Positions 10,405-19,383 of a DNA stretch of 32,084 nt are shown piece after piece. Position 1 is the stretch's first letter. Each line of letters begins with the position of its first letter. This stretch comes from Chloroflexota bacterium (lineage in GTDB: Bacteria > Chloroflexota > Dehalococcoidia > Lucifugimonadales > UBA3495): contig JADFFS010000021.1 in the NCBI GenBank assembly GCA_022568195.1, positions 1 through 32,084 on the forward strand, given 5' to 3'. A program made the position numbers and the translations under genes. The notes beneath the pieces are model-generated. The model had not been told where the DNA came from and searched no databases. It saw nothing but the letters and a program-made list of their open reading frames with translations.

Positions 10405-11139
10405 TCAGGACAAGATGTCCCACAAGCGTTGGGACTGCCAGCGCAGCACCCGGACAATGGTGGCCAGGGCTAAACCGATGCCGCTCAGCACTAGGCCGAT
10501 TCCGACGAACTTGAAGGGCGCCAGCCAGGCGGTGGTCGTATTGATGTTGGCCAGGCTATTCAGCAGCGCGCTGCCTGCCGTGGCAGGGTTCAGCTCGGTG
10601 GCGATGGAGTGGTTCCAATAACCATAGCTGATGAACGCCAGAACGATTCCGATGACCAGTGAGGCTATCAGCACCATCATGCCCATCATCATTAACATGG
10701 GGAACACTGTGGCCGTCATGGGGGGCTTGATTACCTTTACTGGTACGCCGACAGCTTCCTGGACCCTACCGCCACCGGTGCGCAGAGCGCCCAGGATGGT
10801 GGCCAGCAGGAAGGTTACGCCGCCTAGGATCATTCCCATGCCAAGGAACTTGAAGGAAGGTAGCCAGGCCTTGGTGGACTCCATGAATGCTTTTTGAGTG
10901 GCCAGGGCGGAGCCTGTAACTGCGGCTTCTCGTACCTCTTTGGAAGCCTGGAAGTAGTCGGAGGTAATCGAGCTGTTGACCAGACCGAAGATGAACGCCG
11001 CCAGAACCACCATGAACCCCATCGCGATAAATGGGACCCACATCTTACTGGCCATAGCCTGCATTCCGGTGACTCGCACCGGTAACTGGGTGGAGCTGAA
11101 GGAAATCTCGCGGGTGGATGGTTGAGCTAATGTTGCCAT
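10405..11139 (-). CDS. Duplicated 2xTM repeat membrane protein (two repeat units)
   Basis: Internal repeat: TGSALATQKAFMESTKAWLPSFKFLGMGMILGGVTFLLATILGALR vs AGSALLNSLANINTTTAWLAPFKFVGIGLVLSGIGLALATIVRVLR. Confidence 0.8.
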   Translation of the reverse strand: MATLAQPSTREISFSSTQLPVRVTGMQAMASKMWVPFIAMGFMVVLAAFIFGLVNSSITSDYFQASKEVREAAVTGSALATQKAFMESTKAWLPSFKFLGMGMILGGVTFLLATILGALRTGGGRVQEAVGVPVKVIKPPMTATVFPMLMMMGMMVLIASLVIGIVLAFISYGYWNHSIATELNPATAGSALLNSLANINTTTAWLAPFKFVGIGLVLSGIGLALATIVRVLRWQSQRLWDILS

Positions 11140-11193
11140 TTGTTTACTCCCTTTGGTTATGGTTCGACAATTGGGGCGTGGATAATCCGCGTC

Positions 11194-11577
11194 CTAGGCC
11201 TGCGTTTTGCGCCCCTTGAGAATGGGCAGAACTGCAGCCATGGTGTTGCCTCGGAGATGGACGTTTTTAAGAATGTTGGCGAAGGCGAATCCAAAACCCA
11301 ACAAGAAAGTGGCCAACCCTAGGACCTCGAGGGGAAGCACCCAGGCTTTAGTTGTTTGGAAGTTGGCCAGAGTGGCCAGCAATGCTGACCCAGGTTGCGC
11401 GGCGTCGCGTGCCGCTTTGCTGAAGGCGTAGTAGTCGCTGGCGAATGCGACTGCCATCACCACCCAAACGATAACGATGGCCATGATAATCATCATCCCC
11501 ACGACCCACAGGCCGCCGGCGATTTTGATTTGTGGGGCGGTTCTCTGTGCTTGCGCCCTTAACTCTTCGTTGCTCAT
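11194..11577 (-). CDS. Single-unit 2TM protein of the same repeat family
   Basis: PGSALLATLANFQTTKAWVLPLEVLGLATFLLGFGFAFANILKNVHLR matches both units of the downstream gene. Confidence 0.8.
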   Translation of the reverse strand: MSNEELRAQAQRTAPQIKIAGGLWVVGMMIIMAIVIVWVVMAVAFASDYYAFSKAARDAAQPGSALLATLANFQTTKAWVLPLEVLGLATFLLGFGFAFANILKNVHLRGNTMAAVLPILKGRKTQA

Positions 11578-11869
11578 TAACTGATACCTCCTATCTCCGG
11601 AAATGGCGCCTCAAGGTAATGTTTTGATCCGGTCATCCCATGTTGCACCTCGCCCTTGTTTCTATCCCATTCATCTGTTTAGATGCTATTGATATACAAT
11701 GGATTCGCTGGATTATCGAAATGTATTAACAGTGTTCGTAACCAATAAATCGTAGGTAGCAATTAATGAATATAAAAAAGAATGATTGCTAAAAAAGCGG
11801 CCCATGTAGGTTAGATGTTAATGAGACAACGCGGATTCGGCGGAAGTCAGTAGCAGTGGATAAATTTGG

Positions 11870-12360
11870 GGTGGGCAACCTGGGGTTGGAGGTCAAGACA
11901 CTGGGGACGGATTGCGCTGAAGGAACGAAAAGGTGGAACGTACCGGCATTCCCGGGTGTAGAGATCACTAGGTGCCCAGGGACGAGATAGGCATGGTGGC
12001 CCAGGCAGGCAGGGAGCTAGGCGCCAAGCTGGTCAACGTTTACGGGGAAACCATCTTGGAGAAGCGGTTGGCGGTGGAAAATGGAGTATATCTGGAGGTG
12101 TCCGGCCGCAAGGGCCACGGCTTAGCCACGGGCGCGTGGTTTAAGCGGCTCGGGAGACTGGGGCGGAGTTGTTAGTGGACTCGGATGCCCACGAGCCCGA
12201 GGACCAGTTGCCCCCGGAGTTGGCAGACCGAATAGCAGCGGGCGTGGGTCTCAACGTCGAAGAGCCCCACGCCCTATTGGTAATAAATCCGCAAAGCCTG
12301 CTGGCCAGACTCTGCTTCGGCCCGATCCCTGCGCCTCGCGCCCAGGGACTAAACCCTTAA
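11870..12360 (+). pseudogene. Decayed PHP-domain (histidinol-phosphatase-like) gene: N-terminal truncation, internal deletion, at least two frameshifts
   Basis: In three frames: NVPAFPGVEIT / VPRDEIGMVAQAGRELGAKLVNVYGETILEKRLAVENGVYLEVSGRKGHGL / AARETGAELLVDSDAHEPEDQLPPELADRIAAGVGLN. Confidence 0.7.
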
Positions 12361-12383
12361 GGACAGCGGTTGCTACCGGCTAA

Positions 12384-12524
12384 CTAAGCCTTGCCTATGC
12401 GAAAGACCTTGGTGTTGCACACGGGGCAGACGCCCGATGTAGCCGGACGCCCGTTCTTCAGGGTTACTTGTTGTGGGTTCCGTATCTCCTGCTTTCCCCG
12501 GCACTTGAAGCAATAAGCCTCCAT
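12384..12524 (-). CDS. DUF5679-type small zinc-ribbon protein (46 aa)
   Basis: MEAYCFKCRGKQEIRNPQQVTLKNGRPATSGVCPVCNTKVFRIGKA; the longer ORF-track extension looks non-coding. Confidence 0.85.
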   Translation of the reverse strand: MEAYCFKCRGKQEIRNPQQVTLKNGRPATSGVCPVCNTKVFRIGKA

Positions 12525-12745
12525 AATCTGCACCCCCATTACATTGAGTCTGCCCGGAGTTTGCCCGACCCGATACGGTGTAACTGGATCCCTCGATGGG
12601 TAGCTGTCCTCGTAGAGATGGTCGCAGTGAACTGCGGATGTAGGTTTTCGCCCTGTTCGATGCTCCCTGGATAATGGCCTAGGATTTGAAGCGGCCTGTT
12701 GGCGATCCAGAGCGTGAATGGCGTCAAGCCTGCGCGCCGGTTTCC

Positions 12746-12773
12746 AATATACAGGGCTGACGGCTTTTGTCAA
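12746..12773 (-). promoter_or_regulatory. Promoter TTGACA-16-TATATT with a ~215-nt leader before DUF5679
   Basis: Minus strand TTGACAAAAGCCGTCAGCCCTGTATATT. Confidence 0.6.
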
Positions 12774-12901
12774 GGAGTCAAGGGGAGCAATTGGTGCCTA
12801 GACTCGGACGCAGCATGTAAACCGTACTGATAGGCACTGGTCAATACGGGTTTCGGCGCGGCCCACAACCGAGCGCGCAAGGTCCAACAATATCTACGGA
12901 T

Positions 12902-13879
12902 CTACCGGATGTCCGAATCAGCCCCGGGAGCGTAGGGGGAAGGGGAGTCGATCTGAAAGACCTTGCTGGGCTTCCAAGCGTCGGCGGCACGGTCGTACCG
13001 TACCATGGCCAAAAACCGGCCGTCGCTGCTGTAGGCGCGGAATTGCTCCAGGTACCCGGCGTCCAGCACAGGGTGGCCCAGGTTAATCGATTGGCCGTGG
13101 CGCAGGAACTGCTCAGCCTGCCGCCCTACAGAGATACTCTTGAGGTCTTGCAACACCCAGTCCACGGGCAGGAGATGTTGCTGCCATCCTTCGGGTGTGG
13201 AGCCAGCCTGCTCAAGTTGATCCGGTGTTATGGCCGTCTCTGCCAGGAACCGTCCGCAATACAAGCGTTCCAGGTTGGCAACGTGGCCCCCACAACCCAA
13301 GGATTCCCCAAGGTCGTGGGCCAGGGAGCGCATGTAAGCGCCCTTGCCACTTTCCACTTCCAGTTGTAGGACCGGTGGCCTGCACTCTACGATGCGAATA
13401 TTGTGTATTTCCACAGGACGGGTCTGGCGCTCCACTTCGATTCCGGCCCGGGCCAGCTTGTACAGTCTTTGTCCCTTGACCTTGATGGCACTGTACATAG
13501 GGGGAGTTTGGTCGATCAGGCCGACGAAACCCTCGAGAGCTGCTTCAATCTGTTCCCTGGTGAGGCCGCTGGCGTCCGACTCCTTGACCACTTCCCCTTC
13601 GGCGTCGTAGGTACTGGTGGAGACTCCCAGTTTGATCTCCATCAGGTACCGCTTGGTCCCACCAACCACGTAGTCCATCAACCGGGTAGCTTGGCCGAAG
13701 CATACCGGTAGGACACCTTTGGCCAGAGGGTCCATCGTTCCGCCGTGCCCCACTTTCTGCCGCTGCCCGGTGATTCGCTTCACCTGGCGCAGGGCTTCCA
13801 TGGAAGTGATCCCGGCGGGTTTGTAGAGGTTGAGGAACCCGTCCACCGACGGCCGGCCGTTGTTTTTGGGCGTAGTCAT
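12902..13879 (-). CDS. truB: tRNA pseudouridine(55) synthase
   Basis: GFLNLYKPAGITSMEALRQVKRI, KVGHGGTMDPLAKGVLPVCFGQATR. Confidence 0.96.
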   Translation of the reverse strand: MTTPKNNGRPSVDGFLNLYKPAGITSMEALRQVKRITGQRQKVGHGGTMDPLAKGVLPVCFGQATRLMDYVVGGTKRYLMEIKLGVSTSTYDAEGEVVKESDASGLTREQIEAALEGFVGLIDQTPPMYSAIKVKGQRLYKLARAGIEVERQTRPVEIHNIRIVECRPPVLQLEVESGKGAYMRSLAHDLGESLGCGGHVANLERLYCGRFLAETAITPDQLEQAGSTPEGWQQHLLPVDWVLQDLKSISVGRQAEQFLRHGQSINLGHPVLDAGYLEQFRAYSSDGRFLAMVRYDRAADAWKPSKVFQIDSPSPYAPGADSDIR

Positions 13880-13885
13880 ACCTGG

Positions 13886-14299
13886 CTAATCACAGGGATT
13901 CGATGCCGAATGGCTGTTGGACTGGTCCCCGCCGTCGACCGGGGGTTGTTGAGCCTGCTCGTCGCGGATGTCATCCATGATTTGCAAGATGTGGGCGGCC
14001 TGCTCCAAGGTATCGTCCAAGGTGAACTTGAGGAAGGGGGTATAGCGCAAGGAAATCCGGTCTCGTAGCTCCCGCCGCAGATAGCTGGCGGCGGACTGAA
14101 TTCCGTCCAAAGCGGTACGTCTGGCGTCTTCATCTCCCATGACGCTAAGGAGCACCTCGGCGTTCCGGAGATCGTTGGAGGTGTTGACGCTGGTTATGCT
14201 GATGACCCCGGTCAGCCGAGGGTCCTTGATCTGCCGGGACAACAGCAAGCTGATTTCGTCGCGCAGGAGATCATTGATACGATCGATGCGTCTGGACAT
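13886..14299 (-). CDS. rbfA: 30S ribosome-binding factor A
   Basis: RIDRINDLLRDEISLLLSRQIKDPRLTGVISITSVNTSNDLRNAEVLLSV. Confidence 0.93.
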   Translation of the reverse strand: MSRRIDRINDLLRDEISLLLSRQIKDPRLTGVISITSVNTSNDLRNAEVLLSVMGDEDARRTALDGIQSAASYLRRELRDRISLRYTPFLKFTLDDTLEQAAHILQIMDDIRDEQAQQPPVDGGDQSNSHSASNPCD

Positions 14300-14362
14300 G
14301 CGGGGCTCCCAATTTTGAAGGGTGGAAGGGGCTGGGATTGGCGAATAGCTTCTGGGAGCAGC

Positions 14363-16195
14363 CTAGCGTTGGCCCCTTTCCTGACGGTGGGTTTCCAAGA
14401 TGTCGCCTACCTCGACGTCGTTGAACCCCTGGAGGATGATGCCGCAGTCGGAACCGTTGGTCATCTCGTTGACCTCGTCCCGGAAATGACGGAGGCTGGC
14501 GATGCTGGACTCCTGGAGCAACTCGCCATCCCGCATCACGCGGACCGTGGCTCCTCTGGTGATGCGCCCTTCGGTCACGCGGCAACCAGCGATGTTAACC
14601 CCCTGCCGTGTCGGGAATATCTCCCGGATCTCGGCTCGCCCTATGATCACATCGGTGTACACAGGCTCCAATATCCCGAACAGGGCCTGACTTATGTCGT
14701 CAATTAGCTGGTAGATGATGTCATAGTGGCGAATCGGCACGCCCATGCGGTCGGCCAATCGCTCAGCGCTGGGTTCGGTGCCCACGGTGAAGCCGACAAC
14801 GATTGCTTGCGAGGCGCTGGCCAACAGCACGTCGGACTCGGTAATGCCGCCGGAACCTCCGTGCAGGACGCGGACCTTGGCGCCTTCGGCGGTAAGCCCC
14901 TCCAGGGCCTGGCGGACCGCTTCCACACTCCCTTGTACGTCGGCCTTGAGTACAATGTTCAGTTCTTTTACGTCGCCAGCGGCGGTGCGGTTGACCACTT
15001 CCTCCAGCGTTAAGGCCCGGGACTGAGCTTGCTGCGAGAAAGTCTTCGCCCGGTCGTTCGCCATGGAGCGGGCTTGGCGCTCGTTGTCTACCACGGCGAA
15101 AGCGTCTCCAGCTTCTGGGAGGGAGCCCAAGCCGAGAATCTCGGCGGGGGCACCGGGAGGCACCGACTTGATAGATTTCCCTTGGTCGTTGGTTATGGCC
15201 TTGATTCGGCCGAAAGTCCCTCCGGCGGTGATGTATTCGCCAAGTTTAAGGGTGCCGTCTTGGACCAGCAGTGTGGCCAGCGGACCACGCCTTCGGTCCA
15301 GCTTGGCTTCGATAATCACGCCGGTGGCCGGTTTGTCCGGGTTGGCCTTGAGCTCCGCCACCTCGGCCACCACCGCGATGTTTTGCAGCAGGTCATCCAA
15401 TCCATCTCCGGTGCGAGCGGAAACCTCAACGGAGATAATCTCGCCGCCCCAGTCTTCGACCAACAGATCATGTTCGCTGAGCTGGCGTTTGACCCTCTCG
15501 GGGTCTGCTCCCGGCAGGTCCATCTTGTTGATTGCGACAATTATGGGCACCTTGGCGGCCTTGGCGTGGTTGATAGCCTCCTCTGTTTGAGGCATTATGC
15601 CGTCGTCCGCCGCTACAACCAATATGGCTATGTCGGTGATCTGGGAGCCGCGGGCACGGATGGCGGTGAAAGCCTCATGGCCCGGGGTGTCCAGGAAAGT
15701 TATTTGCTGGCCCTGGGTTTCCACCTGGTAGGCCCCGATGTGCTGGGTGATGCCGCCGACTTCATGCTCCGCGACATTGGTACGCCGGATGGCGTCCAAG
15801 AGAGCGGTTTTACCGTGGTCCACGTGCCCTAGAATCGTAACTACAGGAGACCTGGTGACCAGATGGGAATCGTCATCCGCAGGTCGAGATTTAGAGGCTG
15901 AAGCAGCAGCAACCGCTGCCTCAGGCTCGGCCATGCTAGTTCTGATACCGAAGGCGGCGGTCACCAAAGTAGCCATCTGGTAGTCGATGATCTGGTTCAT
16001 CGACGCCATTATCCCGTTGCGCATCAGTTGTTTGATGACGTCGATAGGTGTCTGGTCGGTCAACTCGGCCAGACGTTGCACAGTAATGGTTGGCGGCAGC
16101 TCCAGAACCCTGGGTTGGCCCCGGCGTCCCTGGCCTGCTGCTCGGTTGGAGGCGGGTGACCGGCCTCGACCGTCTACCGGTCTTTCAGAGGTCAT
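14363..16195 (-). CDS. infB: Translation initiation factor IF-2
   Basis: [64 protein letters not shown]. Confidence 0.98.
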   Translation of the reverse strand: MTSERPVDGRGRSPASNRAAGQGRRGQPRVLELPPTITVQRLAELTDQTPIDVIKQLMRNGIMASMNQIIDYQMATLVTAAFGIRTSMAEPEAAVAAASASKSRPADDDSHLVTRSPVVTILGHVDHGKTALLDAIRRTNVAEHEVGGITQHIGAYQVETQGQQITFLDTPGHEAFTAIRARGSQITDIAILVVAADDGIMPQTEEAINHAKAAKVPIIVAINKMDLPGADPERVKRQLSEHDLLVEDWGGEIISVEVSARTGDGLDDLLQNIAVVAEVAELKANPDKPATGVIIEAKLDRRRGPLATLLVQDGTLKLGEYITAGGTFGRIKAITNDQGKSIKSVPPGAPAEILGLGSLPEAGDAFAVVDNERQARSMANDRAKTFSQQAQSRALTLEEVVNRTAAGDVKELNIVLKADVQGSVEAVRQALEGLTAEGAKVRVLHGGSGGITESDVLLASASQAIVVGFTVGTEPSAERLADRMGVPIRHYDIIYQLIDDISQALFGILEPVYTDVIIGRAEIREIFPTRQGVNIAGCRVTEGRITRGATVRVMRDGELLQESSIASLRHFRDEVNEMTNGSDCGIILQGFNDVEVGDILETHRQERGQR

Positions 16196-16492
16196 TCATC
16201 TCTCCGACGGGGCTGAAACAGCCACCGATATTCGGTAATAGTCTTTCAACCTGGTCTGGTCTTGCGGAGAAAAAGAAACGCTCAGGCTCCGCTCCAAACC
16301 ACCTTTTTGTAGGCCCTTTGACCAGCAATCGGGAGAGTGGCAAAGGTAGGCGCCTCGGCCCGGCGTCTTTCCGGTGGGGTCTATAACGACCGGTCCCTCG
16401 GGCGTACGGACGACGCGAATAAGTTCCCGCTTGGCTATCTTCCGGCCGCAAGCAACGCAACTCCGTTCCGGAATGTGGCGCTGTTTGGGCAA
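16196..16492 (-). CDS. ylxR: YlxR family RNA-binding protein
   Basis: RSCVACGRKIAKRELIRVVRTPEG...GRGAYLCHSPDCW; position between nusA and infB. Confidence 0.92.
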   Translation of the reverse strand: MPKQRHIPERSCVACGRKIAKRELIRVVRTPEGPVVIDPTGKTPGRGAYLCHSPDCWSKGLQKGGLERSLSVSFSPQDQTRLKDYYRISVAVSAPSER

Positions 16493-16525
16493 AGCATCGA
16501 CCGCTTTTGTCAGCGAGCTGACCCT

Positions 16526-18163
16526 TTAGCGGCGACCTCGCTGGGGTCCTCTAGCCCTATTTGCTCCACCGCTTCGGCGGCGGCGATTCCGTCCCCCGGC
16601 GCCCCGGCCCTCTTCGATAATGTCCTCGGCGAACCGGATCTTGCCGGCGTCGGGCGTTAGGACCGGTATCTGTGGCATGTCGCCAAGGAGGACTCCGTCC
16701 TCGGGCTCCTCGTCCTCGTCTTCGTCATCTGACGCTTCGACATCACCCAGGGTGAAGGACTCCAGGTCTTCCACACTGAAGCTGACGGTTGCCTCTTGTT
16801 CCTGCTCGGCCTTCGCTTCGTCAGCCTTTTCTTCCTCGCGGATCAGGGCTTCAAGTATAGCGTCTTCGTCGAGTTGGGCAACTCCGGCTTCAATGGTTTC
16901 GACGGTTTCAGCGGCTGCCACGTCGGCCGTAGTCTCATCGGTAACGGTGACCTCGGCGACGGCCTCTTCCAGAAGTTCGGCCTGGGCAACCGCCGTCGCT
17001 GTTCCATTTACTTCGACACTATCCGCAGCCAACTCGGCCACGGGCTCCGACTCTTCGGATTCCTCAAGCTCCGTCTTCGAGGCAACCTTGGCAGCCTGAC
17101 GACGGCGAGCCTCTCTGATTTCCTCCCATTCGGTCATTCCCTTGATGTCCAAGCGCCAGCCGGTCAGCTTGGCGGCCAGCCGGGTGTTCTGGCCCTCTTT
17201 ACCGATGGCTAGGGAGAGCTGCCGGTCCGGCACGACCACCATGGCAGTGGCGTCACTGGGGGACAGTTCGACTTCAATCACTTCCGAAGGGCTGAGAGCC
17301 TTGGCGATGAACACCTTGGGGTCTTGATTCCAGGAAACGATGTCGATCTTCTCGCCCTGGAGCTCGTTGACAATGCTCTGGATGCGGTTGCCCCGTACGC
17401 CGATGCAGGACCCCACGGGGTCAATACCTTGTTGAGTGGCGCTAACCGCCACTTTACTGCGGTACCCGGCTTCCCGGGCGATGGCCTTGATTTCCACCAC
17501 CCCGTTGTAGACTTCCGGCACTTCTATTTCGAAGAGCCGGCGAAGCATATTTTTATGGCTGCGCGAGACCAGTATCTCCGGGCCTTTGGCGGTGTTGCGA
17601 ACACTGAGGACGTACACCTTGGCCCGCTGGCCTTTGCGGTAGCGCTCGGTAGGCACCTGCTCCTCGAAGGGCAGAATGGCCTGGGCCCTGCCAAGGTCCA
17701 AAGCGATGGAGCGGCCCGGTTCTGTTTGTTCGATCACGCCAGAGACTATGTCTCCTTCGTGTTTCAGGAACTCTTGATAAAGCAGTTCTCGTTCCGCTTC
17801 CCGCAGGCGCTGTAATACCACCTGTTTGGCCGTTTGCGCCGCAATACGGCTGGCGTTATGGGGCAGCGCCTCATCGGCGGCTACTTCGTCCCCCAGTTCG
17901 GCGCCCTGTTTTATCTCCTGGGCGTCGGCAACGGAGATCTCACGGTCACGGTCCTCAACGGATTCCACCACGGTTTTCAACGCGTAAACCCGCACCTCTC
18001 CGGTGTTGGGGTTAAGCTTCACCGAGATGTTTTGGCCCGATGCTGGATTGTCTTTCTTGAAAGCGGAGGCCAAGGCAACCTCGATGGCCTGAAGCACCTG
18101 CTCTCTGGGCAGGTGACGTTCAGCAGCCAACTGGGTCAACGCTATCAGAAAGTCGCTTTTCAT
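16526..18163 (-). CDS. nusA: Transcription termination/antitermination factor NusA with long acidic-then-basic C-terminal tail
   Basis: S1/KH regions ([58 protein letters not shown]); tail with [10 protein letters not shown] and [23 protein letters not shown]. Confidence 0.96.
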   Translation of the reverse strand: MKSDFLIALTQLAAERHLPREQVLQAIEVALASAFKKDNPASGQNISVKLNPNTGEVRVYALKTVVESVEDRDREISVADAQEIKQGAELGDEVAADEALPHNASRIAAQTAKQVVLQRLREAERELLYQEFLKHEGDIVSGVIEQTEPGRSIALDLGRAQAILPFEEQVPTERYRKGQRAKVYVLSVRNTAKGPEILVSRSHKNMLRRLFEIEVPEVYNGVVEIKAIAREAGYRSKVAVSATQQGIDPVGSCIGVRGNRIQSIVNELQGEKIDIVSWNQDPKVFIAKALSPSEVIEVELSPSDATAMVVVPDRQLSLAIGKEGQNTRLAAKLTGWRLDIKGMTEWEEIREARRRQAAKVASKTELEESEESEPVAELAADSVEVNGTATAVAQAELLEEAVAEVTVTDETTADVAAAETVETIEAGVAQLDEDAILEALIREEEKADEAKAEQEQEATVSFSVEDLESFTLGDVEASDDEDEDEEPEDGVLLGDMPQIPVLTPDAGKIRFAEDIIEEGRGAGGRNRRRRSGGANRARGPQRGRR

Positions 18164-18216
18164 GGCGATGCCCCCTGAGTTTTGCTGCCTGGGAACCGAT
18201 TTAGCCCTTCAACAAG

Positions 18217-18237
18217 AAAGCGGGAGAAACCCGCTTT
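18217..18237 (-). promoter_or_regulatory. Hairpin in nusA leader (AAAGCGGG-TTTCT-CCCGCTTT)
   Basis: 8-bp perfect stem close to predicted +1, followed by CTTGTTG. Confidence 0.6.
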
Positions 18238-18261
18238 TCAGAAGACGAACTATTTCAAATC

Positions 18262-18290
18262 AGTATAGCACCGCCCGTTGGTGGTTTCAA
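18262..18290 (-). promoter_or_regulatory. Promoter of the nusA operon (TTGAAA-17-TATACT)
   Basis: Minus strand TTGAAACCACCAACGGGCGGTGCTATACT. Confidence 0.75.
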
Positions 18291-18412
18291 GGAGCGATGG
18301 GAGGGTCTTGGGCGTGGGGGCAGGGGCCAATTCGCGGTCCCGTGTGGCTTTGGACCACGGCTGGAGGACAGGAGGTTCCGAGGCTAATCAGGGCGATGCT
18401 TTATGGAGCCGA

Positions 18413-19363
18413 TTACCACCAGATCTTTCCGCCGGCCTCCTTGGCAAGCTGCTCGTAATCCTTGGTCCACAAGCTGGTGCTCAGGTATTTCCAGCCCCCG
18501 TCGGCCAATAGACAAAGGATGTTGCCCTGCTCCATGCGCTCTGCCTGGCGCATGGCGGCGTAGACCACCGAGCCCGAGGACACGCCAGCGAAGATGCCTT
18601 CCTTTTCAAGCAGCTCTTTGGTTCCCCTAAAGGCGTTGAGGCTGCTCACCAGGATGCGGGCATCCAGCAGGTTGATGTCCAGTATGGGTGGAATGAACCC
18701 TTCCTCCAGGCTGCGTAGCCCGGAGATGAAGTCGTCGGGCTCAGGCGCTGCGGCCACGATTTTCACTTTGGGATTGTGTTCCCTGAGACGGCGGCCGACG
18801 CCCATCAGGGTACCGCCGGTGCCCAGACCGGCCACGAACATGTCCACGTCGGGCAGCGATTCCACGATTTCCAATCCGGTGGTTTCGTAGTGAGCGTCCG
18901 GGTTCCCGCTGTTGCCGTACTGGTACAGCATGAAATAGTCGTGGGGATGCTTTTCGACCAGGTCCTGGGCTACTTCAATGGAGCCATTGGTGCCCCTGGA
19001 GCCATCGGAGGGAATGATCTCCGCCCCGTAGGCGTGGAGCAATTGGATCCGCTCTACCGACACGTTTTCCGGCATCACCACCGTTACTTTGTAGCCCTTC
19101 AATCGCCCGACCATGGCCAAGGAGATGCCGGTGTTACCGCTGGTGGGTTCCAGAATCGTGCGGCTGGCCGAGATCTCTCCATCCCGCTCGGCCTTTTCGA
19201 TCATTTTCAGGGCGATGCGGTCCTTCAAGCTGCCCGTGGGATTCTGCCCCTCCAACTTGGCAAAGATGCGAACACCTTCCTTGGGGCTCATGTGCTGGAG
19301 TTCCACCACCGGCGTGTTGCCAATGGTGTCCAGGATTCCTTTGTAGGTCAGCTTTGTAACCAT
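18413..19363 (-). CDS. cysM: PLP-dependent cysteine synthase, CysM type (sulfur-carrier/O-phosphoserine-type sulfhydrylase)
   Basis: NPTGSLKDRIA, LEPTSGNTGISLAM, VMPENVSVER, MLYQYGNSGNPDAHY, FVAGLGTGGTLMG, GLRSLEEGF, GWKYLST; resembles actinobacterial CysO-dependent CysM as recalled. Confidence 0.85.
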   Translation of the reverse strand: MVTKLTYKGILDTIGNTPVVELQHMSPKEGVRIFAKLEGQNPTGSLKDRIALKMIEKAERDGEISASRTILEPTSGNTGISLAMVGRLKGYKVTVVMPENVSVERIQLLHAYGAEIIPSDGSRGTNGSIEVAQDLVEKHPHDYFMLYQYGNSGNPDAHYETTGLEIVESLPDVDMFVAGLGTGGTLMGVGRRLREHNPKVKIVAAAPEPDDFISGLRSLEEGFIPPILDINLLDARILVSSLNAFRGTKELLEKEGIFAGVSSGSVVYAAMRQAERMEQGNILCLLADGGWKYLSTSLWTKDYEQLAKEAGGKIWW

Positions 19364-19383
19364 CGCTTTTAGTTGTGATTAGG

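Noticed and set aside
12525-12773. 83-aa in-frame N-terminal extension of the DUF5679 protein
   Set aside because: Overlaps the promoter and shows no domain character; the 46-aa form matches the known family length.
15029-15832. 267-aa plus-strand ORF opposite infB
   Set aside because: Shadow ORF of infB.
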